From NCBI RefSeq assembly GCF_024347135.1, contig NZ_AP024907.1, forward strand, positions 3,091,001 through 3,155,000: 64,000 nucleotides of DNA, read 5' to 3'. This DNA is from Vibrio spartinae. GTDB taxonomy: Bacteria; Pseudomonadota; Gammaproteobacteria; Enterobacterales; Vibrionaceae. The notes below the pieces were generated by a model, which saw only the letters and a list, made by a program, of their open reading frames with translations, did no database searches and was not told where the DNA came from. The position numbers and the translations under genes are program-made. This document shows, one piece after another, positions 11,431-23,539 of this stretch; position 1 is the first letter of the stretch, and each line of letters begins with the position of its first letter.

Positions 11431-12348
11431 TTAAGCCAGTACAGTACTCGGATCGGCAAAAGCAACCGGAGAACCAACGTCTTCACCAAACGTCGCCCAT
11501 TCCCATGCTTCCTGGTCTGCTAGAAGTGCTCGTAATAACTGATTGTTCAGACCGTGTCCTGATTTGTAAGCTCTAAATTCACCGACGATAGAATGACCAC
11601 ACATGTATAGATCACCAATGGCGTCCAAAACTTTATGCGTGACAAATTCATTCGCAAAACGGAGTCCGTCTTCATTTAGAATTCGATAGTCATCCAGAAC
11701 GATGGCACAATCGAAACTACCGCCCAGACAAAGATTCTGTGACTGTAGGTATTCAATATCACGCATGAAACCGAATGTTCTCGCCCGAGAAATATCCCGA
11801 ACAAACGATTGAGATGAAAAGTCAAATAATAGACGTTGCTCATCGGATTCAATTGCCGGATGGTTAAAGTCAATCTCAAAATCCATCCGAAAACCTTGAT
11901 AAGGAACGAGTTCGGCCCATTTATCACCATCCTCAAAACGAACAGGCTTCTTCACCCGAATGAATCGCTTCGGTGCATTCTGAACGTCAATCCCAGCTTG
12001 CTGTAAAAGAAATACAAACGGGCTGGCACTTCCGTCCATAATCGGAATTTCCGGTGCATCGACTTCAACCACTGCATTATCGATTCCCATCCCTGCCAGA
12101 GCTGCATTTAAATGCTCTACGGTAGAAATCCGGATGCCTTCGTCATTCACCAGCGCAGTACATAACATGGTGTCACGTACATCTTCTGGGTTTGCCGGAA
12201 AATCAACAGGTGGTGTTACGTCAGTTCGGCGATAAATGATACCGGTGTTTGCAGCGGCAGGGCGAAGAGTTAACGTGACTTTCCGACCAGAGTGAAGTCC
12301 CACCCCAGTTGTTTTCACTATCTCTTTCAACGTACGTTGTCTGATCAT
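11431..12348 (-). CDS. lpxC: UDP-3-O-acyl-N-acetylglucosamine deacetylase
   Basis: The 305-residue zinc enzyme catalyses the committed deacetylation step of lipid A synthesis. Zinc ligands are visible in [12 protein letters not shown] and in [10 protein letters not shown], and the family start [20 protein letters not shown] is present. Length equals the E. coli enzyme (305). It is the last gene of the division and cell-wall cluster, 95 bp after ftsZ. That gap holds a GGCCAA/TTGGCC hairpin (12381-12400), so read-through from ftsZ may be limited. Confidence 0.97.
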   Translation of the reverse strand: MIRQRTLKEIVKTTGVGLHSGRKVTLTLRPAAANTGIIYRRTDVTPPVDFPANPEDVRDTMLCTALVNDEGIRISTVEHLNAALAGMGIDNAVVEVDAPEIPIMDGSASPFVFLLQQAGIDVQNAPKRFIRVKKPVRFEDGDKWAELVPYQGFRMDFEIDFNHPAIESDEQRLLFDFSSQSFVRDISRARTFGFMRDIEYLQSQNLCLGGSFDCAIVLDDYRILNEDGLRFANEFVTHKVLDAIGDLYMCGHSIVGEFRAYKSGHGLNNQLLRALLADQEAWEWATFGEDVGSPVAFADPSTVLA

Positions 12349-12443
12349 CTACTTGCCTCAATGTCAGTGCTACAAAACACGGCCAAAATAACTATTGGCC
12401 GCAAATAATATCACAATTGTGAGCGGTGTCAAATTATGATAAA

Positions 12444-13676
12444 TCAATCAGCCTGACGACGTAAAAAAGCCGGAATATCGAGATAACCACTTTCTTTCTC
12501 TTTCGGAGCCGTACTCTGACCGGCGCCTTGAGAATTTGCCGATGAAGGCTGAGATTTTGACTCAACATTCCCCTGCAATTTCGATGCCGCTTTCTCTTCT
12601 GTCTTCGCAGCAACGTGAGAAGCACCGCTTTGCTGTGGTGATACGGCTTGCTGTTGAGTGCTAGCTGCTGCCTGAGCATTTGCTTTACCACCGGCAACGA
12701 GCGTGATATCTGGTTTCTTCTCATTGCCGATGCCTGTTGCAACAACCGTCACACGAATTTCATCAGCCATATCCGGGTCAAGCGAGGTACCGATAACAAC
12801 GGTTGCATTATCTGAAGCAAATGCTTTCACCGTATTACCAACCGTCTCAAACTCATCCAGACGCATATCGAGACCAGCGGTAATGTTAACCAGTACGCCA
12901 CGTGCGCCAGCAAGGTCGATATCTTCCAATAGCGGACTGGAGATAGCCATTTCAGCGGCTTCTTCTGCCCGGTCTTCGCCTTTTGCGACACCACTCCCCA
13001 TCATTGCATGTCCCATTTCAGACATGACCGTTCTCACATCTGCAAAGTCCACGTTGATCATACCGGGGCGGGTAATCAATTCAGCAATCCCCTGAACTGC
13101 ATTCTTCAATACGTCGTTCGCACTGCCAAAGGCTTCAAGTAACGTGATACCGCGTCCCAAGACCTTAAGCAGCTTCTCATTCGGAATCGTAATCAAAGAG
13201 TCAACATGTTTTGATAACTCTTCGATGCCTTGTTCTGCAAAGGCGAGTCGTTTCTTTCCTTCAAAGCTAAACGGCTTGGTAACTACAGCAACTGTTAACA
13301 CGCCCAGTTCTTTTGCGACTTCAGCAATCACTGGCGCCGCTCCAGTACCGGTTCCGCCACCCATACCAGCTGCGATAAACACCATATCGGCACCTGTTAG
13401 GTATTCTTTAATTTTTTCTTTATCTTCAAGAGCAGCATCACGCCCTACTTGAGGATTTGCACCAGCACCTAACCCTTTGGTGATATCACCACCAATTTGA
13501 ATGACAGCACTTACACTCGTCTTACGTAGTGCCTGTGCATCAGTGTTAACACTGATGAATTCCACGCCTTCGATGGATTCACGCACCATGTGTTCTACAG
13601 CGTTACCGCCGCCGCCGCCAACTCCAACGACTTTAATTACAGCATCGTCAGACATTTCCATCATCGGTTCAAACAT
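12444..13676 (-). CDS. ftsZ: Cell division protein FtsZ
   Basis: The 410-residue tubulin-like GTPase forms the Z ring. The GTP-binding signature [10 protein letters not shown] is at residues 106-115 after the start [21 protein letters not shown] low-complexity Ala/Gln/Ser linker of about 60 residues follows the core. The C-terminal peptide [15 protein letters not shown] is the docking tail for FtsA and ZipA. The linker is somewhat longer than in E. coli (383 residues), in line with other vibrios. It lies 30 bp after ftsA. Confidence 0.98.
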   Translation of the reverse strand: MFEPMMEMSDDAVIKVVGVGGGGGNAVEHMVRESIEGVEFISVNTDAQALRKTSVSAVIQIGGDITKGLGAGANPQVGRDAALEDKEKIKEYLTGADMVFIAAGMGGGTGTGAAPVIAEVAKELGVLTVAVVTKPFSFEGKKRLAFAEQGIEELSKHVDSLITIPNEKLLKVLGRGITLLEAFGSANDVLKNAVQGIAELITRPGMINVDFADVRTVMSEMGHAMMGSGVAKGEDRAEEAAEMAISSPLLEDIDLAGARGVLVNITAGLDMRLDEFETVGNTVKAFASDNATVVIGTSLDPDMADEIRVTVVATGIGNEKKPDITLVAGGKANAQAAASTQQQAVSPQQSGASHVAAKTEEKAASKLQGNVESKSQPSSANSQGAGQSTAPKEKESGYLDIPAFLRRQAD

Positions 13677-13706
13677 GTGTTATCTCCGTTTTTCCTGCAA
13701 CTCAGG

Positions 13707-14969
13707 TTAAAACTCTTTCTGTATCCAATTACGCAAACGACCAAATAGTCCGGACATCGATTGGCGTTTAGGTTCGCTATATTCTGTCTCATCACTAATT
13801 TGACTATCCCTTGCATAATGAAGTAAACCAACTGCCGTAGAATGATACGGCTCTTTTACGTAGTCCGTGAGTCCACTCACTTCAAGTGGTTTCCCAACAC
13901 GGACCTGATTGCGGAAAACACGTTCCGCACACTCGACCAGTCCTTCAATCTGAGCGGCACCACCCGTCAAAACGACCCCTGCAGCTAAATGATGTTTGAT
14001 CCCTTCGGATCGTAACTTTTCTTGCACAGTATCGATAGTCTGATGAACCAGTCCCATTAATTCAGTGTAGCGAGGCTCTATCACTTCCGACAGGGTTTGA
14101 CGCTGCAAACTCCGGGAAGGACGTCCTCCGACACTGGGTACATTAACCGTGTCATCTTTACTGACTAACTCGCTCAATGCACATCCATATTTTACTTTTA
14201 TCTCTTCAGCATCGCTGACGGGCGTCCCGAATGCAAATGCAATATCACTGGTCACAGCATTACCGGCATACGAAAAAACTTCCGTATGGCGTAGTGCTCC
14301 GCCGGTCCAGATTGCAATATCCATCGTTCCAGCACCGATATCGACCACACAGACACCGAGTTCTCGTTCATCTTCAGTGATCACGGCGTTGCTGGCTGCT
14401 AGTCCTGAATAGACCAACTGTTCAACTTTCAACCCACAACGCTCGACAGCCTTAATGATATTTCTAGCCATATCATTATGGCAGGAAATAAGATGCACAC
14501 TGACTTCCATGCGCACGCCTGATAAACCAAGTGGATTTTTAATTCCTTCTTGGTAATCGATCGTAAACTCTTGGGGAATGACATGCAGGATTCGCTGCTC
14601 ATCGCCAATCTTAATCGATTTCGCTGTATGAATCGCCCGATCCATATCTTCCTGAGAAACTTCTTCCTCAGAAATTGTGCCCATTCCCTTTTCAATCCGA
14701 CTCGCAATATGTTTACCAGAGATTGATAAAAAAACATTGCTAATCTGACATTCCGCCATCAGTTCAGCTTGATCGATCGCTCGCTGAACGGACTTTACAA
14801 CCGATTCCAAATCATTGACACCACCCTTATCCATGCCTCTGGATGGGCTTGTTCCTGCACCGATGATATTAATCTGCCCATCAGGCAATATTTCTCCGAC
14901 CAAAGCAGAAACAGTTGCCGTGCCAACATCGAGACCTACAATTATGTTGTCATCGGTCATTTTTGTCAT
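13707..14969 (-). CDS. ftsA: Cell division protein FtsA
   Basis: The 420-residue actin-like ATPase tethers FtsZ to the membrane. It shows the phosphate loops IIVGLDVGTATVSALVGE and VVDIGAGTMDIAIW, and the adenosine motif VVLTGGAAQIEG. The C-terminus GLFGRLRNWIQKEF is the amphipathic membrane-targeting helix. Its start lies inside the end of ftsQ with a 20 bp overlap, so translation is probably coupled. Confidence 0.98.
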   Translation of the reverse strand: MTKMTDDNIIVGLDVGTATVSALVGEILPDGQINIIGAGTSPSRGMDKGGVNDLESVVKSVQRAIDQAELMAECQISNVFLSISGKHIASRIEKGMGTISEEEVSQEDMDRAIHTAKSIKIGDEQRILHVIPQEFTIDYQEGIKNPLGLSGVRMEVSVHLISCHNDMARNIIKAVERCGLKVEQLVYSGLAASNAVITEDERELGVCVVDIGAGTMDIAIWTGGALRHTEVFSYAGNAVTSDIAFAFGTPVSDAEEIKVKYGCALSELVSKDDTVNVPSVGGRPSRSLQRQTLSEVIEPRYTELMGLVHQTIDTVQEKLRSEGIKHHLAAGVVLTGGAAQIEGLVECAERVFRNQVRVGKPLEVSGLTDYVKEPYHSTAVGLLHYARDSQISDETEYSEPKRQSMSGLFGRLRNWIQKEF

Positions 14970-15744
14970 CCGTTGTATTCTCTTGTTCTAACTCTTGTTC
15001 CGAAAACCACCCGACAGCAGCTCCGGTATCATATCTGAGGTCAATATAGCTTATTTTTTCAGCTTTTTGACCAAAATAACGATAAAGTGCAACGAACCTC
15101 ATGATTCGCTCCTTGATGGATTCTTTCCCCAGCTCAAGTCGAATACCGTTATCCAGTATTATCTGCCAAGCTCTTCGCTCATTGAGCAATAGAGAGGAAA
15201 TATTCAATCCTAATTTTTGAAACTCAGGATTATATTTTCGCCACATATCAAGTACTTCAACCGACGAATTTTCAGGGCCATATAATTTGACATGTTCCCC
15301 TTGCACAACCCCTAAATCGCCATGAAATACCACACCATGTTCATCTAAAAGAGACTGACCATTCCATATCGCCTGAACTTGGTGTTCAGTCAGAAACACT
15401 TTAATCGTATCAGGCCATTGCTTACGAATCGACGCATGTTCAACCCATGGAATCATTTGAACACTACGTTGTAACTGATCCACATCCTGAGACATAAATG
15501 TTCCGACATGTTCCAACGAGGCAAACGCCTGCTGCACATCATGTGCCGTGACATACTTTAAGTGTCCCTGCAAAATAATTCGGGACAGTGGTAATCGGTC
15601 TTCATCCCACATCCAACTTAACGCTGAATAAAGTAACAATCCGATGAAGAAAGTCACCGAGAACAGAAAAATCCCACCCCAGACTCGTTCTCTGAGCCAT
15701 GGCGACAGTGATAACTGATGGCTTTTCATTAATCTTTGCTTCAT
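14950..15744 (-). CDS. ftsQ: Cell division protein FtsQ
   Basis: A 264-residue bitopic division protein that scaffolds the FtsQLB complex. A short cytoplasmic stretch is followed by one membrane segment at about residues 25-46 (IFLFSVTFFIGLLLY), then the POTRA domain starting near LSRIILQGHLKYVTAHDV and the periplasmic beta domain. Length fits the family (E. coli 276). A gap of about 180 bp to murC is where E. coli carries ddlB; no ddl gene is present. Confidence 0.95.
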   Translation of the reverse strand: MKQRLMKSHQLSLSPWLRERVWGGIFLFSVTFFIGLLLYSALSWMWDEDRLPLSRIILQGHLKYVTAHDVQQAFASLEHVGTFMSQDVDQLQRSVQMIPWVEHASIRKQWPDTIKVFLTEHQVQAIWNGQSLLDEHGVVFHGDLGVVQGEHVKLYGPENSSVEVLDMWRKYNPEFQKLGLNISSLLLNERRAWQIILDNGIRLELGKESIKERIMRFVALYRYFGQKAEKISYIDLRYDTGAAVGWFSEQELEQENTTDDKNDR

Positions 15745-15927
15745 TCAAGTTCACCATCAGCCATCAATTGATTTTGTTGTTCCTGCTTTCGAATTACAAT
15801 TGTGGCAAAACATTCACTATAACTTTCGGATTATACTGAGCTCACTCAAAGTATCAAATAAAGAAAAACAGAAATTTAGCTCTGATGCCAACTTCCACAT
15901 TATTTGAAACGGATAAATATTAGTTTT

Positions 15928-17391
15928 TTATCCTACTTGTTGCATCTTATCGATATTCAACTGCAATGATGCTAATTGTCTCGCTACTTTGCCAATATCA
16001 CCAGCACCTTGCGTCAACACTAAGTCACCATCTTGTAATACATTGGCGAGAACACTCGGTAACGTTTGACTATCGGGAACAAATATTGGGTCTATTTTGC
16101 CACGACTCCGAATCGTGCGGCATAATGAACGCCCATCCGCGCCGGCAATCGGTTTTTCGCCTGCCGGATAAACATCCAGCATAATCAACACATCAACCTG
16201 CTCAAGTACATTAGCAAAGTCATCGTATAAGTCTCGGGTGCGACTATAGCGATGCGGTTGAAAAATCATCACTAAGCGTTTTTCAGCCCAACCGCTTCTG
16301 GCAGCCTGAATCGTCACATCAACTTCTGTCGGATGATGACCATAGTCATCAACCAGCATCACTTCTCCTCGTCCAGAATCGAATACACCTAAGTGATCAA
16401 AGCGGCGACCGGTTCCCTGAGTACTTTCCATCGCTTTCAAAATCGCTTCATCACTAATGTCATCCTCAGTGGCAACAGCAATTGCTGCGGCTGCATTCAT
16501 CGCATTATGACGGCCGGGAATATTCAAAGTAATCGATAAGTTCTGGCGTTCTTTGCGAACCACGGTAAATTGACCCTGTTGACCACGTTGCTGATAATTT
16601 TCGATACGAACATCAGCATCTTGTGAAAAGCCATATGTGACCACATGACGACTCAATTGAGGAATCAGTTCTCGGACGACAGGGTCATCAATGCAGAGGA
16701 TCGCCTGACCATAAAAAGGCAAATTATGTAAAAACTCGATAAACGTTCGTTTCAGGGTTTCAAAATCGCCTTGATAGGTGTCCATATGATCCGCTTCGAT
16801 ATTGGTCACAATACTAACCATCGGTTGCAGATGTAAGAAAGAGGCATCACTTTCATCGGCTTCAGCGATGAGGATCCGGCTACTCCCCAATCGTGCATTT
16901 GTGCCTGCACTTTTGACTAACCCGCCATTGACGAATGTCGGGTCTAACCCGGCTTCGAAATAGATTTGTGTCACTAAAGCGGTCGTCGTCGTTTTTCCAT
17001 GTGTTCCCGCGACAGCAATCCCATGACGGAAGCGCATCAGTTCAGCCAACATCTCTGCCCGACGCACAATCGGTACACGTCTTTCTCTGGCTTCGACGAG
17101 TTCAGGGTTATGCATATCAATGGCAGTCGAAACAACGACAACACTCGCTTTCGCAACATTTGCCGCCTGATGCCCAATGTGAATGATCGCACCTTTCGCC
17201 TTTAAACTATCGGTGATCGCATTTGCCGCGATATCGGATCCGGTGATCTGATAGCCTTCATTCAACAGAACTTCAGCGATACCACTCATACCTGCGCCAC
17301 CAATCCCGACAAAGTGAATACTCTTCACCCGACGCATTTCAGGAACGATTGTTCTAAGCTGGGATAAGTCAGGCGTATAGGTCATTGTCAT
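15928..17391 (-). CDS. murC: UDP-N-acetylmuramate--L-alanine ligase
   Basis: This enzyme adds L-alanine to UDP-MurNAc in the cytoplasm, the first amino-acid step of peptidoglycan precursor synthesis. Visible motifs are [17 protein letters not shown] near the N-terminus, the ATP loop [22 protein letters not shown], and [11 protein letters not shown]. The longest frame starts at 17403, overlapping the murG stop. I prefer ATG 17391 because a GGAAAG site lies seven bases upstream; ATG 17385 two codons later is also possible and gives the commonest family N-terminus. The protein is about 487 residues. Confidence 0.96.
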   Translation of the reverse strand: MTMTYTPDLSQLRTIVPEMRRVKSIHFVGIGGAGMSGIAEVLLNEGYQITGSDIAANAITDSLKAKGAIIHIGHQAANVAKASVVVVSTAIDMHNPELVEARERRVPIVRRAEMLAELMRFRHGIAVAGTHGKTTTTALVTQIYFEAGLDPTFVNGGLVKSAGTNARLGSSRILIAEADESDASFLHLQPMVSIVTNIEADHMDTYQGDFETLKRTFIEFLHNLPFYGQAILCIDDPVVRELIPQLSRHVVTYGFSQDADVRIENYQQRGQQGQFTVVRKERQNLSITLNIPGRHNAMNAAAAIAVATEDDISDEAILKAMESTQGTGRRFDHLGVFDSGRGEVMLVDDYGHHPTEVDVTIQAARSGWAEKRLVMIFQPHRYSRTRDLYDDFANVLEQVDVLIMLDVYPAGEKPIAGADGRSLCRTIRSRGKIDPIFVPDSQTLPSVLANVLQDGDLVLTQGAGDIGKVARQLASLQLNIDKMQQVG

Positions 17392-17402
17392 GAAACTTTC
17401 CA

Positions 17403-18467
17403 TTATTCAGTTAAAGAGATGATCGCATTCGCAACGATCTTATCGGCATCAGGTTGCGCTTGTTGTCTGGCTTTCGCAGCCATATCGCGCAATCGGCTTC
17501 GATCAAGTTGAGCGATCGCATCAGCCATTTTCTGCGCACTCAGTTGTGGTTGCTCGATCATCATCGCAGCATCTGCTGCAACCAAATGATCAGCATTCAG
17601 TGCCTGTTGGCGATCTTTGTGCATAAAGGGAACAAAAATTGCTCCCACACCAGCGGCTGCAATTTCAGAAACCGTTAACGCGCCAGACCGACAAATCAGC
17701 AAATCAGCCCATGCATAAGCTTCGGCCACATCATCAATAAATTCTGTCACGCAAACATGTTCAATGTGTTGTTGACGATATTGTTGTTCAACAGACGACT
17801 GATTTCCCTTACCGGCCTGATGACGAATTTCAACCGGATGATTCGCCAACAATGCCATCGCATCAGGCATCGTCTGATTCAAAATTCGAGCCCCTTGGCT
17901 CCCGCCCATCACTAATATACGAATGGGACCATGGCGATCTTTCATTCTCTGCATCGGCTCAGTCAATCGGGCCACGTCAGTGCGTACCGGGTTACCGACG
18001 ACATCAGCATCCGGAAACGCTCCGGGAAAAGCCTGAAAAACACGTCGGGCAATGCGAGCAAGCCAACGATTGGTTAAACCTGCAACCGCATTCTGTTCAT
18101 GTAACACAACCGGAATCCCCAACAGCCATGCTGCAACGCCTCCGGGACCGCTCACATAGCCGCCCATCCCTAACACCACATCAGGTTGCCATTGTTTGAT
18201 ATAAGCTCGGGCCTGAAAAATTGCATTGATAATTTGAAACGGCGCTTTCAATAAGCGCAAAATGCCCTGTCCCCGCAATCCTTTGACTTGGATGAAATCA
18301 ATCTCAATCTGGTGCTTAGGAACCAATTCTGCTTCCATTCGGTCAGCGGTTCCCAACCAACGAATTTCCCATCCTTGCGCTTGTAGTGCTTTGGCAACGG
18401 CAAGTCCGGGGAAAACGTGTCCACCGGTACCACCTGCCATAACCATTAAACGTTTATGTTTGTTCAT
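17403..18467 (-). CDS. murG: Lipid II synthase MurG (GlcNAc transferase)
   Basis: The 354-residue peripheral membrane glycosyltransferase adds GlcNAc to lipid I. The family start [18 protein letters not shown] and the second-domain motif [16 protein letters not shown] are present, as is the UDP-binding region [17 protein letters not shown]. Its start overlaps the end of ftsW by 14 bp and it runs directly into murC. Confidence 0.97.
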   Translation of the reverse strand: MNKHKRLMVMAGGTGGHVFPGLAVAKALQAQGWEIRWLGTADRMEAELVPKHQIEIDFIQVKGLRGQGILRLLKAPFQIINAIFQARAYIKQWQPDVVLGMGGYVSGPGGVAAWLLGIPVVLHEQNAVAGLTNRWLARIARRVFQAFPGAFPDADVVGNPVRTDVARLTEPMQRMKDRHGPIRILVMGGSQGARILNQTMPDAMALLANHPVEIRHQAGKGNQSSVEQQYRQQHIEHVCVTEFIDDVAEAYAWADLLICRSGALTVSEIAAAGVGAIFVPFMHKDRQQALNADHLVAADAAMMIEQPQLSAQKMADAIAQLDRSRLRDMAAKARQQAQPDADKIVANAIISLTE

Positions 18468-19653
18468 CTGCGTTCTTTACAACTTCTCTTTCCACATCTG
18501 CGAGTCGGCATTCAAAATCAATTCTCAATAAGATTGAAACCGCAACAGACATTACAATTAAGCTCGAACCACCATAACTGATAAGTGGCAGCGTTAACCC
18601 CTTGGTCGGAACAATCCCCGCAGCCGCCCCAACATTGACTAATGTCTGAAAGGCAAACCAAATACCAATACCGAAAGCAAGATAACCACCAAACTGTTGC
18701 TCATGCTCAAATGCCTTTTTACCGATGAATATCGCTTTCATCACTAACCACATCAGTAACAGCAAGACCAGAACAACCCCGACAAATCCAAGTTCCTCGG
18801 CTAAGACAGCAAAGACAAAATCGGTATGCGCCTCAGGTAAATACTCCAGTTTTTGAATCGAATTTCCAAGTCCCTGACCAAACCAGCCACCGCGGCCGAA
18901 AGCCATCAGTGATTGTGTCAACTGATAACCACTGCCGAAAGGGTCTTCCCACGGGTCGAGAAACGATGTCACCCGACGAATACGATACGGTTCAGCGATG
19001 ATCAGTCCGATGACTGAAATCACCCCGGCAACCATCAACGCAATAAACTGTGACAACTTTGCACCGGCAATAAATAGCATGCCGAATAAAGTCACCAACA
19101 TCACAACGACCGTGCCAAGGTCTGGCTGAAGCAACAGCAAAATGGCCAGACAGGAGAACACCATGATCGGTTTCATGAACCCGCCAAAAAAGGTTTGCCG
19201 GACTTCCTCATGCTTTCTGACCAAATAGCCAGACATAAAAATAAACAATGTCAGTTTTGCAACTTCAGCAGGCTGTAGGTTAAACAGTCCCAAAGGAATC
19301 CAACGAGATGCACCATTCACCGACTTCCCGGCAATCAGGACAATCACCAACAACACAAATGAGAGCGCTAATAACAATGAGCTGTACTGAAACCAACGAT
19401 ATAACGGTATTTGCAACACAACCGCAGACACAACTAAGGCTAACGCTAAAAAAGTCGCCTGACGAAACATAAAATGAAACGGTTGATCGGTCAGCCGTGA
19501 ACTCACAGGAAATGATGCCGAAGTCACCATCACCAAACCGATTAACATGAGTCCCAATGCAATCCATACCAATTGTCGATCAAACAACACCTGAGGACTC
19601 GGGGTCTTCAGCCATCGGATCATTCTGGCGGTCGCTTTCGATACGAGTGACAC
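18454..19653 (-). CDS. ftsW: Lipid II polymerase FtsW (SEDS family)
   Basis: A 399-residue SEDS glycosyltransferase working with FtsI at the septum. About ten hydrophobic segments are visible. Family features include [20 protein letters not shown] before a membrane helix, LIQ-type loops around [17 protein letters not shown], and the C-terminal [16 protein letters not shown]. Length and start are normal. It follows murD by 12 bp. Confidence 0.97.
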   Translation of the reverse strand: MSLVSKATARMIRWLKTPSPQVLFDRQLVWIALGLMLIGLVMVTSASFPVSSRLTDQPFHFMFRQATFLALALVVSAVVLQIPLYRWFQYSSLLLALSFVLLVIVLIAGKSVNGASRWIPLGLFNLQPAEVAKLTLFIFMSGYLVRKHEEVRQTFFGGFMKPIMVFSCLAILLLLQPDLGTVVVMLVTLFGMLFIAGAKLSQFIALMVAGVISVIGLIIAEPYRIRRVTSFLDPWEDPFGSGYQLTQSLMAFGRGGWFGQGLGNSIQKLEYLPEAHTDFVFAVLAEELGFVGVVLVLLLLMWLVMKAIFIGKKAFEHEQQFGGYLAFGIGIWFAFQTLVNVGAAAGIVPTKGLTLPLISYGGSSLIVMSVAVSILLRIDFECRLADVEREVVKNADEQT

Positions 19654-19665
19654 AATATCCCTACA

Positions 19666-20985
19666 CTATGCGTACTGGTGCGCTAAATCGGCAAAAGCAT
19701 CACCTCTTGCCATAAAATTCTTAAACTGATCAAAGCTGGCACAAGCGGGTGAAAGCATCACGATATCCCCTTGTAACAACTGAGGTGCAATATCGGCAAC
19801 AACATCAGCCATCGTTTCGTACTGTTTCGCTGCGGGGTGTAACGGCATAAACTGCTGACCATCACGACCAAAACAACACAGCCGAACATTCAGGGAATCC
19901 AGAGCCGGAGCCAGCGGCGAAAAGTCAGCCCCTTTACCGACACCACCGACCAACAAATACAGTGTCCCTTTTAAAGTCAAACCTGAGAGTGCTGCCAATG
20001 TACTGGCAACATTCGTCGCTTTAGAATCATTGACCCATTGAATCCCTCGATTATCTTCAACAACCTGGCAACGATGTGTCAATCCAGTGTAAGACTTGAG
20101 TACATCAAGGCCTTTTTCATAGGCAATGCCGGCGTGTTGCAACAATGCCAATACAGTTAAGACATTCGCCAGATTATGTCGTCCGACTAATTTGAGTTGC
20201 TCACAGCCAATCACCGGACGTCCATTCACCACCAAATATTCACATTCATCGAGATACTGAAGAGAAAAATCAGCCGCTTGTGAGATAGAAAATGAGACGA
20301 CTGCTCCAGAAAAAGTATCAGGGAATGTGCATGGGTCATCGCGATTGACAATGGCAGCTTCGGCATGAGTAAAGATCCGCAATTTGGCTTGACGATATCC
20401 CTCAATATTCCGATATCGATCCATATGATCTTCAGATAAATTCAAAAATGCCGCAGCTTTCAGCTTGAGATGACTCGTTGTCTCCAATTGAAAACTGGAA
20501 AGCTCCAGAACATACAAGTCAACCGACTCATCAATCAAATCCAGTGCCGGAATGCCGATATTACCACCTACAGCAACCCGGAGACCGGCCGCTGCGGCCA
20601 TTTTTCCGGTTAAATCAGTGACGGTACTCTTACCGTTGGAGCCGGTAATGGCGATGACAGGCTTGTCGATATGCCAGGCAAATAACTCGATGTCACCAAC
20701 CACGGGCGTTCCCGTCTTGATAACTTGTTGAATGTCTGGCGTCGATAAGGCGATACCGGGATTAATGACGACTAAATCGGCTGCCGCTAGCCATTCACTG
20801 CACCAGCCGCCTTGATGACATTCAACACCAGCCGGTAACTCACTCAATCCCGGTGGATTGTCCCGGGTATCAATGACTTTGACAGACAGATTCGGATGAT
20901 ATCTACCCAGATATTTCACAACCGAAAGGCCTGTAATCCCCAATCCAACGACAACGACATTCTTTATATCTTGCCAATCATTCAT
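19666..20985 (-). CDS. murD: UDP-N-acetylmuramoyl-L-alanine--D-glutamate ligase
   Basis: A 439-residue cytoplasmic ligase that adds D-glutamate to the muropeptide. It shows [16 protein letters not shown] at the N-terminus, the ATP loop [14 protein letters not shown], the central [10 protein letters not shown] and [12 protein letters not shown]. Size matches E. coli MurD (438). The 113 bp gap to mraY is larger than the tight spacing elsewhere in this cluster, and no gene or clear hairpin was recognised in it. Confidence 0.97.
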   Translation of the reverse strand: MNDWQDIKNVVVVGLGITGLSVVKYLGRYHPNLSVKVIDTRDNPPGLSELPAGVECHQGGWCSEWLAAADLVVINPGIALSTPDIQQVIKTGTPVVGDIELFAWHIDKPVIAITGSNGKSTVTDLTGKMAAAAGLRVAVGGNIGIPALDLIDESVDLYVLELSSFQLETTSHLKLKAAAFLNLSEDHMDRYRNIEGYRQAKLRIFTHAEAAIVNRDDPCTFPDTFSGAVVSFSISQAADFSLQYLDECEYLVVNGRPVIGCEQLKLVGRHNLANVLTVLALLQHAGIAYEKGLDVLKSYTGLTHRCQVVEDNRGIQWVNDSKATNVASTLAALSGLTLKGTLYLLVGGVGKGADFSPLAPALDSLNVRLCCFGRDGQQFMPLHPAAKQYETMADVVADIAPQLLQGDIVMLSPACASFDQFKNFMARGDAFADLAHQYA

Positions 20986-21098
20986 CTTATACCAGCCATT
21001 CCAAGTCGATTCTTAAACGGTCACCCGCCGATAGATAACATCGTCATCCCCAAACCACCATAGCGCTTGCCCTTCAACTCAACTGAAGGAACAAAGCA

Positions 21099-22181
21099 TC
21101 AACGGACTTTCAGTGTTGCCAGACCAATCAGAACCAGCACAATTGAAATAATCCAGAAACGCACGATCACACGAGGCTCAGGCCACCCTTTCAACTCATA
21201 GTGATGATGGATCGGTGCCATTCTGAAAATACGTTGTCCACGCAATTTATAAGACCCGACCTGTAGGATCACCGAGAGTGTTTCCATGACAAATACTCCG
21301 CCCATGATCACCAGAACAAATTCCTGACGAACAAGCACAGCGATGGTTCCCAGTGCACCCCCTAAAGCGAGTGAGCCGACATCTCCCATAAATACTTGTG
21401 CAGGGTAAGTATTGAACCATAGAAACCCAAGCCCGGCTCCGACAATAGCGGTACAGACGACCGACAGCTCTGAAGCATAAGCGATATAGGGAATATGGAG
21501 ATAATTGGCAAAATTCACATTGCCCGTCGCCCAAGAAATCACGCCAAAACCGGCAGCCACTAAAACGGTCGGCATAATCGCCAGACCATCCAGTCCATCC
21601 GTTAAATTGACCGCATTACTGGTTCCGACAATGACGAAGTAAGTCAGAACAATATAAAGCATCCCCAATTGTGGCATGACATCTTTAAAGAAAGGCACCA
21701 CAAGTTCCGTCGCACTGGTATCTTTGCCATGAATATACAAAGCAAATGCGACACATAAAGCAATCAGAGATTGCCAAAAATACTTCCACCGAGCGATCAG
21801 ACCATCGGTATTTTTGCGTACAACTTTACGATAATCATCAACGAAGCCAATCGCCCCGTAACCGAGTAGAACAAACATCACCGCCCAGACGTAAGGATTG
21901 GACAAATCCGTCCACAATAATACCGTAATAAAGATGGATGCGAGAATCATCACCCCGCCCATCGTCGGTGTCCCACGTTTGCTGAAGTGAGATTCAGGTC
22001 CGTCATTACGAACGACTTGCCCGATTTGTAGCAATTGGAGTCGCTTAATGAGGAGTGGTCCCATCCAGAGGGAGAGCCCCAGTGCGGTCAAAATACTGAG
22101 AATGGCTCTGAATGACAGATATTCAAACAAACGAAAGAAAGAAAAATATGGCTGTAATAATTCTGCAAGCCAAATAATCAT
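21099..22181 (-). CDS. mraY: Phospho-N-acetylmuramoyl-pentapeptide transferase
   Basis: A 360-residue inner-membrane enzyme that links the muropeptide to undecaprenyl phosphate to form lipid I. Ten membrane segments are expected. Family motifs are seen in [41 protein letters not shown] and [14 protein letters not shown]. Length is exactly that of E. coli MraY. Its ATG overlaps the murF stop by 4 bp. Confidence 0.98.
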   Translation of the reverse strand: MIIWLAELLQPYFSFFRLFEYLSFRAILSILTALGLSLWMGPLLIKRLQLLQIGQVVRNDGPESHFSKRGTPTMGGVMILASIFITVLLWTDLSNPYVWAVMFVLLGYGAIGFVDDYRKVVRKNTDGLIARWKYFWQSLIALCVAFALYIHGKDTSATELVVPFFKDVMPQLGMLYIVLTYFVIVGTSNAVNLTDGLDGLAIMPTVLVAAGFGVISWATGNVNFANYLHIPYIAYASELSVVCTAIVGAGLGFLWFNTYPAQVFMGDVGSLALGGALGTIAVLVRQEFVLVIMGGVFVMETLSVILQVGSYKLRGQRIFRMAPIHHHYELKGWPEPRVIVRFWIISIVLVLIGLATLKVR

Positions 22182-23539
22182 GCGTATTTCTCCTTGAGAG
22201 CAGCAACTATCTTACCCATGCCAGCACTATGCGCACCTTTGACGAGTAAGACATGCTCTTGATTTTGATCATTATCGAGTTGCCGCTCGATATACTCCAT
22301 CATGTGTTGATGTGAAGAAAAGTGTACGCCTTGACACACCTCACTGATAACTTTGGCATCTTCGCCATATGTCAGCACATAATCAAACCCAAAGGGTGCT
22401 GCATGTTCACCGACTTGACGGTGAAGTGCAAGACTTTCATCGCCGAGTTCAGCCATATTCCCTAACACAAGCCATCGCACCGCTGAGAATGTTGCCAGAA
22501 GATCAATGGCAGATTTTACAGCTGGCACACTGGCATTATAGCTATCATCAATCAGACAAATTTGGGAGGTCAGCATCGACACATCCACGCGCCCCGGCAC
22601 ATTTTCCGCGTTTTCTAATCCATTTTTTATTTCATCTAACGTGGCACCAGCAGCCGTTGCCAATGCAGCCGCAGCCAGTGCATTGGTAATATTATGTTCA
22701 CCGATAATATTTAATTGCACATCTCGCTGACCTTGAGGTGCAATCAGAGTAAAGCTTGGACGGGCAGACGCATCCAGACGAATGGATTGTGCATAGAAAT
22801 CAGCAGACGTCTGTTGTTGTGAAAAAGTCACAACGTGCTTATCAGCGAGAACCTTGTCCCACAAGGCATTCCCCTGACTATCGAGGTTAATGACCGCTGT
22901 CGCTCCGGGAGCCAGTCCTTCAAAGATCTCCCCTTTGGCAACCTTGACTCCCTCTAAAGACCCAAAACCTTCTAAGTGAGATGCAGCAACATTATTGACC
23001 AATGCCGCATCCGGTCTGACTAATCGAGTCGTATAAGCAATTTCTCCGACATGATTCGCCCCCAGCTCAATAATAGCAAAATCATCTTCCGGGCAGGATC
23101 GGAGTAATGTCAGAGGTACGCCGATTTCATTGTTGAAATTCCCTTGTGTATACAGCACCCGCCCTTTTTGGGCTAAAATCTCTGCAACCATTTCTTTCAC
23201 GGTCGTCTTACCACAGCTTCCCGTAATTGCGACGGTTTTCGTCTGACACTGCTGATGAACCCACGCAGCAACTGTGCCTAAAGCCTGGCGGGTATCGCGC
23301 ACAACAATCTGAGGCACATTCACTTTCAATGCCCGACTCACCAGTAATGCCTGAGCGCCTTGCTCGATAGCTTGAGCGGCAAAATAATGAGCATCAAAAC
23401 GTTCACCGACCAAGGCAATGAACAATGCTCCCTTGTCAATATGGCGGGTATCCGTCGAAATTGCGTGAATATAAACATCGTCGCCAATCAACTCTGCTTC
23501 AAGAACGTTTGCCAATTGTGATAAGGAAACCTGAATCAT
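22178..23539 (-). CDS. murF: UDP-MurNAc-tripeptide--D-alanyl-D-alanine ligase
   Basis: A 453-residue ligase that adds the D-Ala-D-Ala dipeptide. The N-terminal domain starts [17 protein letters not shown], the ATP loop is [14 protein letters not shown], and the central motifs include [14 protein letters not shown] and [18 protein letters not shown]. It overlaps murE by 4 bp and mraY by 4 bp, so the three genes are probably translationally coupled. Confidence 0.97.
   Translation of the reverse strand: MIQVSLSQLANVLEAELIGDDVYIHAISTDTRHIDKGALFIALVGERFDAHYFAAQAIEQGAQALLVSRALKVNVPQIVVRDTRQALGTVAAWVHQQCQTKTVAITGSCGKTTVKEMVAEILAQKGRVLYTQGNFNNEIGVPLTLLRSCPEDDFAIIELGANHVGEIAYTTRLVRPDAALVNNVAASHLEGFGSLEGVKVAKGEIFEGLAPGATAVINLDSQGNALWDKVLADKHVVTFSQQQTSADFYAQSIRLDASARPSFTLIAPQGQRDVQLNIIGEHNITNALAAAALATAAGATLDEIKNGLENAENVPGRVDVSMLTSQICLIDDSYNASVPAVKSAIDLLATFSAVRWLVLGNMAELGDESLALHRQVGEHAAPFGFDYVLTYGEDAKVISEVCQGVHFSSHQHMMEYIERQLDNDQNQEHVLLVKGAHSAGMGKIVAALKEKYA

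Noticed and set aside
12416..12427. AATTGTGAGCGG, identical to one half of the E. coli lac operator
   Set aside because: The second half of the operator is not matched and no LacI-type gene or sugar operon is near; taken as chance overlap with the TCACAATTGTGA palindrome.
15745..15927. Possible ddl remnant between murC and ftsQ
   Set aside because: The gap is only about 180 bp, has stops in all frames and shows no ATP-grasp motif.
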